A DNA stretch of 64,000 nt, from positions 51,332 through 115,331 of the forward strand of contig NZ_LOCN01000026.1 of NCBI RefSeq assembly GCF_001574435.1. Reading direction: 5' to 3'. The notes beneath the pieces were generated by a model, which made no database searches, had not been told where the DNA came from, and worked only from the letters and a program-made list of their open reading frames with translations. The position numbers were made by a program, and so were the translations under genes. Shown here piece after piece: positions 23,337-32,496 of the stretch. The stretch's first letter is position 1. Every line of letters starts with the position of its first letter. Source of the DNA: Moritella sp. JT01. Lineage in GTDB: Bacteria; Pseudomonadota; Gammaproteobacteria; Enterobacterales; Moritellaceae.

Positions 23337-25468
23337 TATGCTAGTCGTTCAACGAGCCAACAGTTACTGATGTTTTTGTTACGCGCGAAATCTTTAGAGC
23401 GATTCTTTTCAGTAATATTGGTTGCTTTAAGACCCAGTTTTTCGAGTCCTTCAAAATCTAGCTTAAAGTTACGTTTATTGTTAGAGAAAACAATTTCACC
23501 ACGCGAAGATAGAATATTCTCTAACCAAGTAAACAGTTGTATGTGATCACGTTCTACATCAAAGCTGTCTTCCATACGCTTTGAGTTTGAGAATGTTGGT
23601 GGATCAATAAAGATAAGGTCAAATTTATCTTCACAACGTGCTAACCAAGCGAGACAATCTGCTTGTACAACTTCGTGCTTACGCATACTGATGTTGTTTA
23701 ACGCAAAGTTACGCTTTGCCCAATCAAGGTAAGTATTCGACATATCAACAGTAACTGATGATTCTGCACCACCTAAAATAGCGTGAACACTGGCACTGCC
23801 TGTATATGAGAATAGATTTAAGAAACGTTTACCCGCACTCATTTGGCCAAGCATGCGACGTGTTAGACGGTGATCGATAAACAGACCGGTATCTAAGTAA
23901 TCTTTCATGTTCACTTCAAATTGAGCACCATATTCACTTACCGTAAACACCGACTTAACTTGTTGTATTTTTTCGTACTGATTACTGCCTTTTTGTTTTT
24001 GGCGAACTTTCAATACAAGCTTGTTCGGATCAATTTGAGTCACATCAAGCGTAACAGCAACAATATCCATGATACGTTGTTTGGCTTTTTGTTCTGGCAC
24101 GTCTTTCGGTGCTTTATATTCTTGTACCACAATCCAATCACCGTATAAATCGATAGCGGCATTGTATTCAGGTAAATCCGCATCATAGAGACGGTAGCAG
24201 TTAACTTGTTCTTTTTTCGCCCACTTCGTTAACTGTTTGATATTTTTCTTTAAACGGTTACGGAAGTCTTCGGCAAAACCAGGGGTCATTTGTGTTTCAA
24301 CGTGTGCTTTAGCTTGACGCGCAATCGATGAGATTTGGTAAAGCTTAAGGAAACACTCTAATGAACCGTTGAACAATTTGTATTGCTTATTTGCACGCAT
24401 GCCTAAGCGAGACAGTAAATCAGGGCTTGATGAGAAAAATGCAACATTCCAGCCCGAAAACTCACTCTTCAGACGTTCACCTAATACTTGGTGTAACACA
24501 ATCAATTCAGGTTGCTCACCCATACGTTCACCATATGGAGGGTTACAAATTAATGTACCCTCGCTGGTGAAATCGTTAACTAGGTTTTTAGCGTCACCGG
24601 TTTCTAATTCGATGATGTGTTCTAGACCTGCCGCACGTACGTTGGCTTTTGCTTGGTCAAGTACACGCCAGCTCTTATCAAAACCGTATACTTTAAGATC
24701 GCTGTTGGCAATGTTTTTGCGCGCTTGATATTTGGCTTGTGCAACCAGCTCTTCCCAACCAGATTGATCAAAGTCATTCAGTTGTTGAAAGCAATAACGT
24801 GTGCGTAAAATACCGGCAGGTACTTTTAAAGCCATTAATGCAGCTTCAATAAGTAAGGTCGCTGAACCACACATAGGATCAACAAGTAAACCATCCGTAT
24901 AACCACTACGTTTAATGATTGCTGCTGCTAGATTTTCTTTTAGCGGTGCCGCACCCGTACCTTGACGGTAGCCACGTTGATGTAAACCATTACCACATAG
25001 ATCAAGAGAAAGCGTCGCTTCTTCACGACGAATGTGTAGGTGAATACGTACATCTGGATCATTTTTAGCGACATTTGGACGGTCGCTCATGCTTTTAGTG
25101 AAGCGGTCAACAATACCATCTTTAACTTTCAACGCACCAAACTGTGTATCGCGAATACTGTCATTGGTACCAGAACAAGAAACGGCAAAGGTTTTATCAA
25201 GATCGAATATTTTTTCCCAATGCATGCCAGTTACCGCAAGGTATAGATCTAATACATCGAAGATTTTGAATGTTTTTAATTGCAAGGTCACTCGAGATGC
25301 TAAGCGGCTCCACAAACAAATTTTATACGCTGTTAATTGAGTCGATTTAAATGAAACACCAGCCATGGTTTCACGGCAATCCTGTGCGCCAAGTTCAATT
25401 AGCTCTTCTTTAAGTAGAAGTTCCAATCCCTTCGGAGAAGAAGCAAAATAAGTGTTGATTGTAGTCAA
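23336..25468 (-). CDS. rlmL: 23S rRNA methyltransferase RlmKL
   Basis: This is a fused bifunctional enzyme that methylates 23S rRNA at m2G2445 (N-terminal RlmL half) and m7G2069 (C-terminal RlmK half). In 710 aa there is a THUMP RNA-binding domain (about 45-155), the first methyltransferase with catalytic NPPYGERMGE near 308, and the second with SAM loop LNLFSYTGSASVHA near 540 and DPPTFSNSKRM near 620. The start is TTG at 25468 (MTTINTYFASSPKG, matching E. coli NSLFASTARG). The gene order rlmKL-uup matches E. coli. Confidence 0.96.
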   Translation of the reverse strand: MTTINTYFASSPKGLELLLKEELIELGAQDCRETMAGVSFKSTQLTAYKICLWSRLASRVTLQLKTFKIFDVLDLYLAVTGMHWEKIFDLDKTFAVSCSGTNDSIRDTQFGALKVKDGIVDRFTKSMSDRPNVAKNDPDVRIHLHIRREEATLSLDLCGNGLHQRGYRQGTGAAPLKENLAAAIIKRSGYTDGLLVDPMCGSATLLIEAALMALKVPAGILRTRYCFQQLNDFDQSGWEELVAQAKYQARKNIANSDLKVYGFDKSWRVLDQAKANVRAAGLEHIIELETGDAKNLVNDFTSEGTLICNPPYGERMGEQPELIVLHQVLGERLKSEFSGWNVAFFSSSPDLLSRLGMRANKQYKLFNGSLECFLKLYQISSIARQAKAHVETQMTPGFAEDFRNRLKKNIKQLTKWAKKEQVNCYRLYDADLPEYNAAIDLYGDWIVVQEYKAPKDVPEQKAKQRIMDIVAVTLDVTQIDPNKLVLKVRQKQKGSNQYEKIQQVKSVFTVSEYGAQFEVNMKDYLDTGLFIDHRLTRRMLGQMSAGKRFLNLFSYTGSASVHAILGGAESSVTVDMSNTYLDWAKRNFALNNISMRKHEVVQADCLAWLARCEDKFDLIFIDPPTFSNSKRMEDSFDVERDHIQLFTWLENILSSRGEIVFSNNKRNFKLDFEGLEKLGLKATNITEKNRSKDFARNKNISNCWLVERLA

Positions 25469-25621
25469 TTTGAAAGCCTATATTATTTCGAGATACTTTC
25501 TAGTAGAAAGAAAGTAAGGAATTTGATTATTAATGGGTGCGAATGATACCACGCAGCATTATAGTCGCATAGTAATGTTGGGGAAATTATTAGATAAACG
25601 GGGGATTATTGATAGATTATG

Positions 25622-26182
25622 CTATGCCATGATCTGAACGTAGGAAAAAGAATCATCTGTTAGCGCTTTTACTTCTGTATTCTGTAGTTTAACACGATCA
25701 TTCATTACTCGGATAACATCAAACTGATTTAACGTTTTAGAGTCAGAAAGTTGCACACTACTTTCTAATAGCATACACATTGAAACACGATCATCTGCTT
25801 CTAAAATAACAAACTGAACATTATCACCGCTTACCGATAAAGTAATAATGTCACCCGTACTAAACTTGTCATCAGAATCATTATATTCAAAAAACCAACT
25901 TTGCGGCATTCTTACTTTATGAAACCGTAAATTAGTCACTCCGTTCAATGCAATTTGTACTTTTTCAGGCACACTGAATGCTAAATCTTTGAGTGATTCT
26001 AATAAATAGTAATAATAGCTTGAATCATCGGCGCAAAAATTGATTCGGCCTTTACACAAACTATTCATGTTCCGTTTATCTAAATGGCAAGACATCGCAA
26101 GCCCATCGGATAATTGAATCACGATGAATTGACTTGCGTAGTCATATTGCCAATACCACTTGTTGCTTGGTTCTAGTAACAT
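25622..26182 (-). CDS. zapC: cell division protein ZapC
   Basis: ZapC binds FtsZ and stabilises Z-ring bundles. This 186-aa protein matches E. coli ZapC along its length: LEPSNKWYWQYDYASQFIVI, FCADDSSYYYYLLESL, RMPQSWFFEY and a final VIRVMNDRVKLQNTEV. E. coli ZapC is 180 aa. Its position between pyrD and rlmKL is the same as in E. coli. A 102-base gap separates it from pyrD. Confidence 0.9.
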   Translation of the reverse strand: MLLEPSNKWYWQYDYASQFIVIQLSDGLAMSCHLDKRNMNSLCKGRINFCADDSSYYYYLLESLKDLAFSVPEKVQIALNGVTNLRFHKVRMPQSWFFEYNDSDDKFSTGDIITLSVSGDNVQFVILEADDRVSMCMLLESSVQLSDSKTLNQFDVIRVMNDRVKLQNTEVKALTDDSFSYVQIMA

Positions 26183-26283
26183 CCTGATACCAGTAATGTA
26201 ATTAACTCTTTAGGTAGTTTAACTACACCCTATCCATAAGTAAATACCCATATCAGAAATATAGACGAAAACCAAGCTAAAAG

Positions 26284-27294
26284 TTACAAACTTTTTACAA
26301 TATTTTTAACTAATTTAGGGCCTTTATAGATAAATCCACTATATACCTGGACCAATTCTGCACCCGCAATGAATTTTTCTTTTGCTGCGACAACAGAATC
26401 AATACCGCCTACACCTATGATAGGTAGTTGACCATCAAGCAATATTGCTAATTTACGTACGATTTCAGTACTCGCGTGCTGCACAGGTCGACCACTTAAA
26501 CCACCCGTTTCACAAGCATGTGGCATATCATGTACTAATGTTCTGTCTAACGTTGTATTAGTCGCAATTACACCGTCCATTTTATATTTGACTAATGACT
26601 CAGCAACTTGCGCTAGCTCTTCATCGGTTAAATCTGGTGCAATTTTAACCGCTAACGGTACGTATTTCTCGTGCATTTTAGTTAATTCAGCCTGGCGCTC
26701 TTTAAGACAACTTAATAAACTATCAAGTGCTTCACCATACTGAAGTGTACGTAATCCAGGCGTATTTGGTGATGAGATATTAATGGTGATATAAGACGCA
26801 TATTGGTAAACCTTATCCATACAAATCAGGTAATCTTCATTCCCCTTTTCGATTGGCGTATCTTTGTTTTTACCAATGTTAATACCCAAAATACCTTTAT
26901 AGTTCGCTTTTTTTACATTTTCAACAAGTGCGTCAACACCGTCATTGTTAAAGCCCATGCGGTTAATGATCGCTTCCGATTCTACAATTCGAAATATACG
27001 CGGTTTATCATTACCTGCTTGTGGACGCGGTGTCACTGTGCCAACTTCGATAAAACCAAAACCCATCGCGGCAAAAGCATCGATACTTTCGCCATTTTTA
27101 TCTAGACCAGCCGCTAAACCAACAGGGTTATCAAACTTCAGTCCCATTACAGTGACTGGTTTGCTCGGTAATTTCTGCGAATATAAGCAACTTAAAGGAG
27201 TAGAGCCAGTTAATTTCAACCCTTTAATTGTCATTTCATGCACTACTTCTGGGTCTTGCATAAACAAAAATTCACGTGCAATACGATATAACAT
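26284..27294 (-). CDS. pyrD: dihydroorotate dehydrogenase, class 2
   Basis: PyrD oxidises dihydroorotate to orotate with quinone as acceptor at the inner membrane, step four of pyrimidine synthesis. The 336-aa protein has the amphipathic N-terminal membrane-association helices of class 2 ([20 protein letters not shown]). The FMN and substrate residues are in [34 protein letters not shown] and [11 protein letters not shown] (catalytic Ser about 175), and the phosphate site GGIDSVVAA near the end. Length matches E. coli (336). Confidence 0.97.
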   Translation of the reverse strand: MLYRIAREFLFMQDPEVVHEMTIKGLKLTGSTPLSCLYSQKLPSKPVTVMGLKFDNPVGLAAGLDKNGESIDAFAAMGFGFIEVGTVTPRPQAGNDKPRIFRIVESEAIINRMGFNNDGVDALVENVKKANYKGILGINIGKNKDTPIEKGNEDYLICMDKVYQYASYITINISSPNTPGLRTLQYGEALDSLLSCLKERQAELTKMHEKYVPLAVKIAPDLTDEELAQVAESLVKYKMDGVIATNTTLDRTLVHDMPHACETGGLSGRPVQHASTEIVRKLAILLDGQLPIIGVGGIDSVVAAKEKFIAGAELVQVYSGFIYKGPKLVKNIVKSL

Positions 27295-27306
27295 TTTCTA
27301 TTCCTC

Positions 27307-27336
27307 ATAAAAAAGCACTGTATCAACAGTGCTTCA
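27307..27336 (-). terminator. intrinsic terminator after gdhB
   Basis: AAGCACTGT-TGAT-ACAGTGCTT followed by T6 on the minus strand, 50 bases beyond the gdhB stop and just before pyrD, which therefore needs its own promoter or readthrough. Confidence 0.85.
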
Positions 27337-27384
27337 TAATTAAATCATTTTAATTGAGTGTATACGTAAACACTAATTTATCCA

Positions 27385-30300
27385 TTAACTCGCATTACGG
27401 CAGCTTAAGTGAAGTAAATTCAATTCACGTAACGCAACGGAGAATTTAGCAAACTCATGCGAAGAACTCATATTAAAATCAGTCAACATTTGCAGCCAAC
27501 GAACAACAAGCGCATCATGCTCAGATAACCATTCGTCTATGATTATATCGCATTTACCTGTTGATGAACAAGTAGATAACACCACGGATGTTAAGCTACG
27601 TTGTTGTAGCGCAAGCTCTTCTCGAAATGCTGCTCTTGCAAGCGCTTGCCAATGGTTTGCAACGGGTTGTAAGTTAATTTGATGCATAAAGTCATGTAAC
27701 TGCAATTTGTTACCTAACGCGAAGAAAATATGCTGCACTAATGACATCGGTACCTGGTGTTGTTTACAAACATCAGCAATATCAAACGCCGAGAATAATG
27801 TGTTTTGATGTACAATTTCGTTTGCAATCGCACTCGGCACTGATTTTTCAACCAAGCCTTCGATACGTGCATTTTGTTTTTCTTTGTCAGCATCAACCAA
27901 CACTTCAGCAGTATTTTCTTTCATGCCATCATAGATAGGTTTATAGAACGCGATAGTATCCGCAATACTCGTATTACGGTCACGGTAACGCACTAACCAA
28001 CATGTCGCACGACGAATATAACGACGACTTTCAAATAACATGTCTAATTGTGTTTCAGAATCTAGCTCATTATCTAATCCTGTCACGTTATCCCACATGT
28101 GTTTCATGCCGATAACATGTTTACTGATTACAAAACATTTCGCAATTTCAACAACTGTCGCACCCGTTTCATCTTGCATACGGCCAACAAAATTCAGCCC
28201 CATGTCATTAATGATTTCATTCGCAAGTCGTGTCGCGATGATTTCATTTTTAAGTGGATGGTGTTGCATTTGACCTTTGTATTTGTCTTGTAACAGCTTA
28301 GGAAATGCTGTAATTAGCAATTTAGATAATAATTCATCTTCATACACTTCTGGGCAATTCAATTGTTCTTTCAATTGCATTTTAGCGTAAGCAAGTAGTA
28401 CCGAAAGCTCTGGACGTGTTAAGCCTTCATTTTTAGCTAAACGTTCCGCTAGCTCTTCTTCACTTGGTAAAAATTCAAGTTGGCGGTTTAACTTACCGTT
28501 ACGCTCAAGCATTTGCATAAAGCGAATTTGTTCTTTCAGCTGTTCAGCAGCTCGCGTTTGAGTCACTGATACTGACAATGTTTGCTTGTAAGCATTATTC
28601 AATACAATTTCAGAGACTTCGTCTGTCATTGAATACAGTAATTCGTTACGTTGTTTGCGTGTTAAATCACCATTACTCACAATACTATTAAGTAAGATCT
28701 TAATGTTTACTTCATTATCAGAGCAATCCACACCGCCCACATTATCAATGAAGTCACTGTTAATACGGCCACCATTTTTCGCATATTCAATACGACCTAG
28801 CTGAGTACAACCTAAGTTACCACCCTCGCCAACAATCTTAACGTTAAGTTCATTACCGTTAATACGTACGTGGTCATTCGCTCGGTCACCAACATCATTA
28901 TTCGTTTCTGATGTTGCTTTAACGTAAGTACCGATACCACCATTCCACAACAAATCAGCTTGCGATGTTAAGATAGCTTTAATCAAATCAGTTGGTGTCA
29001 TTAGTGACACCTTTGTACCAAGCATCTTTTTGATTTCTGGTGTTAGCGTGATAGCTTTTGCTGAACGTAAGAAGATACCACTGCCTTTAGACATGATAGA
29101 ACGATCATAATCAGTCCAGCTTGAACGAGGTAGATTGAATAAACGATCACGTTCTGCATAACTTGTTGCGCAATCTGGATTTGGATCGATGAAGATATGC
29201 ATGTGGTTAAATGCTGCGATTAACTTGGTGCTTTTAGATAACAGCATGCCATTACCAAATACATCACCCGCCATGTCGCCGATAGCAATACAAGTGAACT
29301 CTTCTTCCTGGCAGTTAATACCCATTTCACGGAAGTGACGCTTAACAGATTCCCAAGCACCTTTCGCTGTAATACCCATTTTCTTATGGTCATAACCCAC
29401 TGAACCGCCCGATGCAAACGCATCACCCAGCCAGAAGTTATACTCATCACTGATCTCATTGGCAATATCTGAGAAAGTCGCGGTACCTTTATCTGCAGCA
29501 ACAACTAAGTATGAATCATCTTCATCATAGAAGCGCACGTTTTGTGGATGAACCAGTTCACCTTCTACAATATTATCTGTGATATCAAGTAAACCACGGA
29601 TGAATGTACGGTAACATTGTTTACCAATATTAAAAACTTCATCGCGGCTGTGGCTTGGCTGGATTTCTTTACAAACAAAACCACCTTTTGCGCCCACAGG
29701 TACAATTACCGTGTTTTTAACTTGCTGTGCTTTTACAAGACCAAGTACTTCGGTTCTGAAATCTTCACGACGATCTGACCAACGCAGACCACCACGGGCC
29801 ACTTTGCCACCACGTAAATGGACACCTTCAACTTGTGGTGAATAAACAAACACCTCAAATTTAGGTAACGGTAACGGCATGTCCGGAATTAATGACGATT
29901 CAAATTTGAACGAAATATAAGCTTTACTTTGATCAGTCGCTGTTGATTTTGGATCGATTTGATAGAAGTTCGTACGCGACGTCGCTGTAATTAAATCAAT
30001 AAAACGACGAATAATACGATCATCATCCAAGTTATTAACTTGTTCAAGCTTACTTTCAAAGTTAGCAATGATATCTAGGCTATCAATCGCACCTTCGTCC
30101 ATTGCAAATTTTTGATGAAAATAAGCATACAAGCTATTCGCTAACTCGGGTAATGACGTCAACGTATTTTCGATATACGACTGACTGAAGTTATTACCAA
30201 TTTGGCGCATGTATTTTGCGTAAGCACGTAACACTGAAATTTGACGGCCAGCAAGATTTGTTTTTAGTACTAATTTATTAAAACCATCATTTTCTAAACG

Positions 30301-32235
30301 CTTTTCCCATACTTGATGGAACGTAGACATAAAGTCAGCGCTACGTTTGGTCGTATCTAGTACGTTGTCACCCGTGTAAAGCATGGTGAAATCTAGCACC
30401 CAGTATACAGTGCCGTCTGCTGTTTTTACTTTAAACGGTGTTTCGCCAAGTACTTTTAATCCCATATTTTCTAACATAGGCAATACATCGGATAAATGAA
30501 TTGGTTGATCTTTATGGAATAATTTTAGGCGAACATGATTAGAATCATGTTCTTCTTCTTGCGCACGATAGAAAATCATTTCTAACTTATGCTCTGTCGA
30601 CAATGTTTCTAATTTAATAATATCCGCGACAGCAGAATTTGGTAATACATATTCTTTATATGACTGTGGGAAAGCATAGCCATATCGCTCAGATAAATAG
30701 CGACCTTTTTCTTCACCATAATGGCTGACAATAGCGGTCTTGAATTTGTCATTCCAAGACTTAGCGGCTTCAGTTATATTTTGTTCAATATCGGAAATAT
30801 TCACTTTTACTTCTTTATCATTCTGATCTACATGGACAAGATAATGTGTTCTAGCCATATTACCTTCAGAGAAATAAGTATTGAATTCAACTTCTTTATC
30901 ACTACCTAAATAGTCAGCCAATACTTGTTGCGTTTTTTCACGTAATAATGTGTTGTAACGCTCTTTAGTGACATAAACCATGCAAGAGTAATAACGACCG
31001 AATAAGTCTTTACGCACGAATAACTTAACTTGATCGCGGTCTTGCATATGTAAAACACCAAGCGCGCAATGCAAGATATCCGCTTCACTCGATTGAATGA
31101 TTTCATCTCGAGGGTACGTTTCTAAAATATTCAATAACGCTTTGTGTGAGTGATTTGCAGGGTTATAGCCAGATGCAACAAGTACACGTTTGATTTTATC
31201 GCTGATAAGCGGAATATCCATTGCACTGCTGTTATAAATAGATGACGCATATAAACCAATAAAGCGCTCTTCACCAATTACGTTGTTGTCTTCGTCAAAT
31301 AATTTAATGCCAATATAATCGATGTTAGCAGGTCTGTGTACACGTGATTTAGCATCACTCTTTGTTAAAATAAGTGTGTTCAGTGACAATACTTCACGTC
31401 GCGCATCTCTCGATAAATTACCTAAACAATAACCTTGATTATTCACCGAATTTTTCATGATGCCCAGGCTTGAATCACAATCAGGTGTAATAACGTAATC
31501 ACCTTTCACAGGTTCAATGTCATAGTGACGGTAACCCAGTAAAGTGAAGTTATGATCACACAGCCACTTTAAGAATTTAAGTGTATCTGAATAATCAATA
31601 CCTTTTTGTTTAGGTCGCGAAGACAACATCCCAATAACAGAGGTTAATTTATCTTGCATTGGAGACCAATCACCAACAGCTAAAGCAACTTCATTTAATA
31701 CAGAGTTTAATTCTGCACTAATCGCATCTAATTTTTTGCTTTCTGTTTGACGATCGATTTCAATTAAAAATACTGTTTCTGAGGTGAAATTCTTCGCATT
31801 TTTAGGATTTGTTAAAATTTTATTTACACGGCCGTTCTCATCTCGTTTCAAAGCAATTGGCTGATGTAACATCAAATGTGAAATTACGCCAAGTCGAGAT
31901 AACGCCATCATTACAGATTCGGTCAGGAAAGGTGAATCAGGGACAATGATTTCAACAATCGTGTGTGTTGATTGCCAACCATTGAGGCTGATCTCTGGAT
32001 TGTAAACACAAATATCAGGGCCGCTATTGTTACTACTGTTCAATCTGTTCCACAAACTAATTGCAGCACAATACAGATCACTATCACTACGCGAAGAGAG
32101 ATCTTCTTGCCTCATTCCAGCATATAATGCAGTGACAAACTGCTCGACTAATGTATTGCTTTTTGCATCTACTTTAGTCTTTACAAGGCTGATTACGTTT
32201 TCCAGTAACACGGGAATAGGCGTTTTATTCAACAT
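27385..32235 (-). CDS. gdhB: NAD-specific glutamate dehydrogenase, 180-kDa type
   Basis: This large cytoplasmic enzyme deaminates glutamate to 2-oxoglutarate with NAD+, feeding the TCA cycle. The 1616-aa length is typical of the L_180 class. A regulatory N-terminal half of ACT-like repeats (e.g. HTIVEIIVPDSPFLTESVMM) leads to the catalytic core near residue 815, GGLRWSDRREDFRTEVLGLV. The essential Lys follows in VIVPVGAKGGFVCK, with the nucleotide-binding region after that (GDMAGDVFGNGMLLS, VGEGGNLGCTQLGR). The gene is monocistronic, with an intrinsic terminator downstream and a 260-base gap to pepN. Confidence 0.96.
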   Translation of the reverse strand: MLNKTPIPVLLENVISLVKTKVDAKSNTLVEQFVTALYAGMRQEDLSSRSDSDLYCAAISLWNRLNSSNNSGPDICVYNPEISLNGWQSTHTIVEIIVPDSPFLTESVMMALSRLGVISHLMLHQPIALKRDENGRVNKILTNPKNAKNFTSETVFLIEIDRQTESKKLDAISAELNSVLNEVALAVGDWSPMQDKLTSVIGMLSSRPKQKGIDYSDTLKFLKWLCDHNFTLLGYRHYDIEPVKGDYVITPDCDSSLGIMKNSVNNQGYCLGNLSRDARREVLSLNTLILTKSDAKSRVHRPANIDYIGIKLFDEDNNVIGEERFIGLYASSIYNSSAMDIPLISDKIKRVLVASGYNPANHSHKALLNILETYPRDEIIQSSEADILHCALGVLHMQDRDQVKLFVRKDLFGRYYSCMVYVTKERYNTLLREKTQQVLADYLGSDKEVEFNTYFSEGNMARTHYLVHVDQNDKEVKVNISDIEQNITEAAKSWNDKFKTAIVSHYGEEKGRYLSERYGYAFPQSYKEYVLPNSAVADIIKLETLSTEHKLEMIFYRAQEEEHDSNHVRLKLFHKDQPIHLSDVLPMLENMGLKVLGETPFKVKTADGTVYWVLDFTMLYTGDNVLDTTKRSADFMSTFHQVWEKRLENDGFNKLVLKTNLAGRQISVLRAYAKYMRQIGNNFSQSYIENTLTSLPELANSLYAYFHQKFAMDEGAIDSLDIIANFESKLEQVNNLDDDRIIRRFIDLITATSRTNFYQIDPKSTATDQSKAYISFKFESSLIPDMPLPLPKFEVFVYSPQVEGVHLRGGKVARGGLRWSDRREDFRTEVLGLVKAQQVKNTVIVPVGAKGGFVCKEIQPSHSRDEVFNIGKQCYRTFIRGLLDITDNIVEGELVHPQNVRFYDEDDSYLVVAADKGTATFSDIANEISDEYNFWLGDAFASGGSVGYDHKKMGITAKGAWESVKRHFREMGINCQEEEFTCIAIGDMAGDVFGNGMLLSKSTKLIAAFNHMHIFIDPNPDCATSYAERDRLFNLPRSSWTDYDRSIMSKGSGIFLRSAKAITLTPEIKKMLGTKVSLMTPTDLIKAILTSQADLLWNGGIGTYVKATSETNNDVGDRANDHVRINGNELNVKIVGEGGNLGCTQLGRIEYAKNGGRINSDFIDNVGGVDCSDNEVNIKILLNSIVSNGDLTRKQRNELLYSMTDEVSEIVLNNAYKQTLSVSVTQTRAAEQLKEQIRFMQMLERNGKLNRQLEFLPSEEELAERLAKNEGLTRPELSVLLAYAKMQLKEQLNCPEVYEDELLSKLLITAFPKLLQDKYKGQMQHHPLKNEIIATRLANEIINDMGLNFVGRMQDETGATVVEIAKCFVISKHVIGMKHMWDNVTGLDNELDSETQLDMLFESRRYIRRATCWLVRYRDRNTSIADTIAFYKPIYDGMKENTAEVLVDADKEKQNARIEGLVEKSVPSAIANEIVHQNTLFSAFDIADVCKQHQVPMSLVQHIFFALGNKLQLHDFMHQINLQPVANHWQALARAAFREELALQQRSLTSVVLSTCSSTGKCDIIIDEWLSEHDALVVRWLQMLTDFNMSSSHEFAKFSVALRELNLLHLSCRNAS

Positions 32236-32447
32236 ACTAGCAATCCTTCAAATCTTGGTTTATTAAGTCTAGCTAAAAAAGTAACTTATGAGGTAATTCA
32301 AGCGGGCATTCTAACATTAATATTTGTAATAAAAATGCTACAGAGGCAACAAGATAGAAAGATAAATGAAGGTTTTTAAGAATAAAACATTGAATAATTA
32401 CTCAAGGTGGGTATATGACGCCAGAATTGGCCAAAATACCCATTTTT

Positions 32448-32485
32448 TATAAAACAAACGTTTAACTTAATGTTAAACGTTTGCT
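32448..32485 (-). terminator. intrinsic terminator after pepN
   Basis: CAAACGTTTAAC and GTTAAACGTTTG form a 12-bp stem followed by TTTTAT on the minus strand, 12 bases after the pepN stop. Confidence 0.88.
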
Positions 32486-32496
32486 GGGGTGTCGAG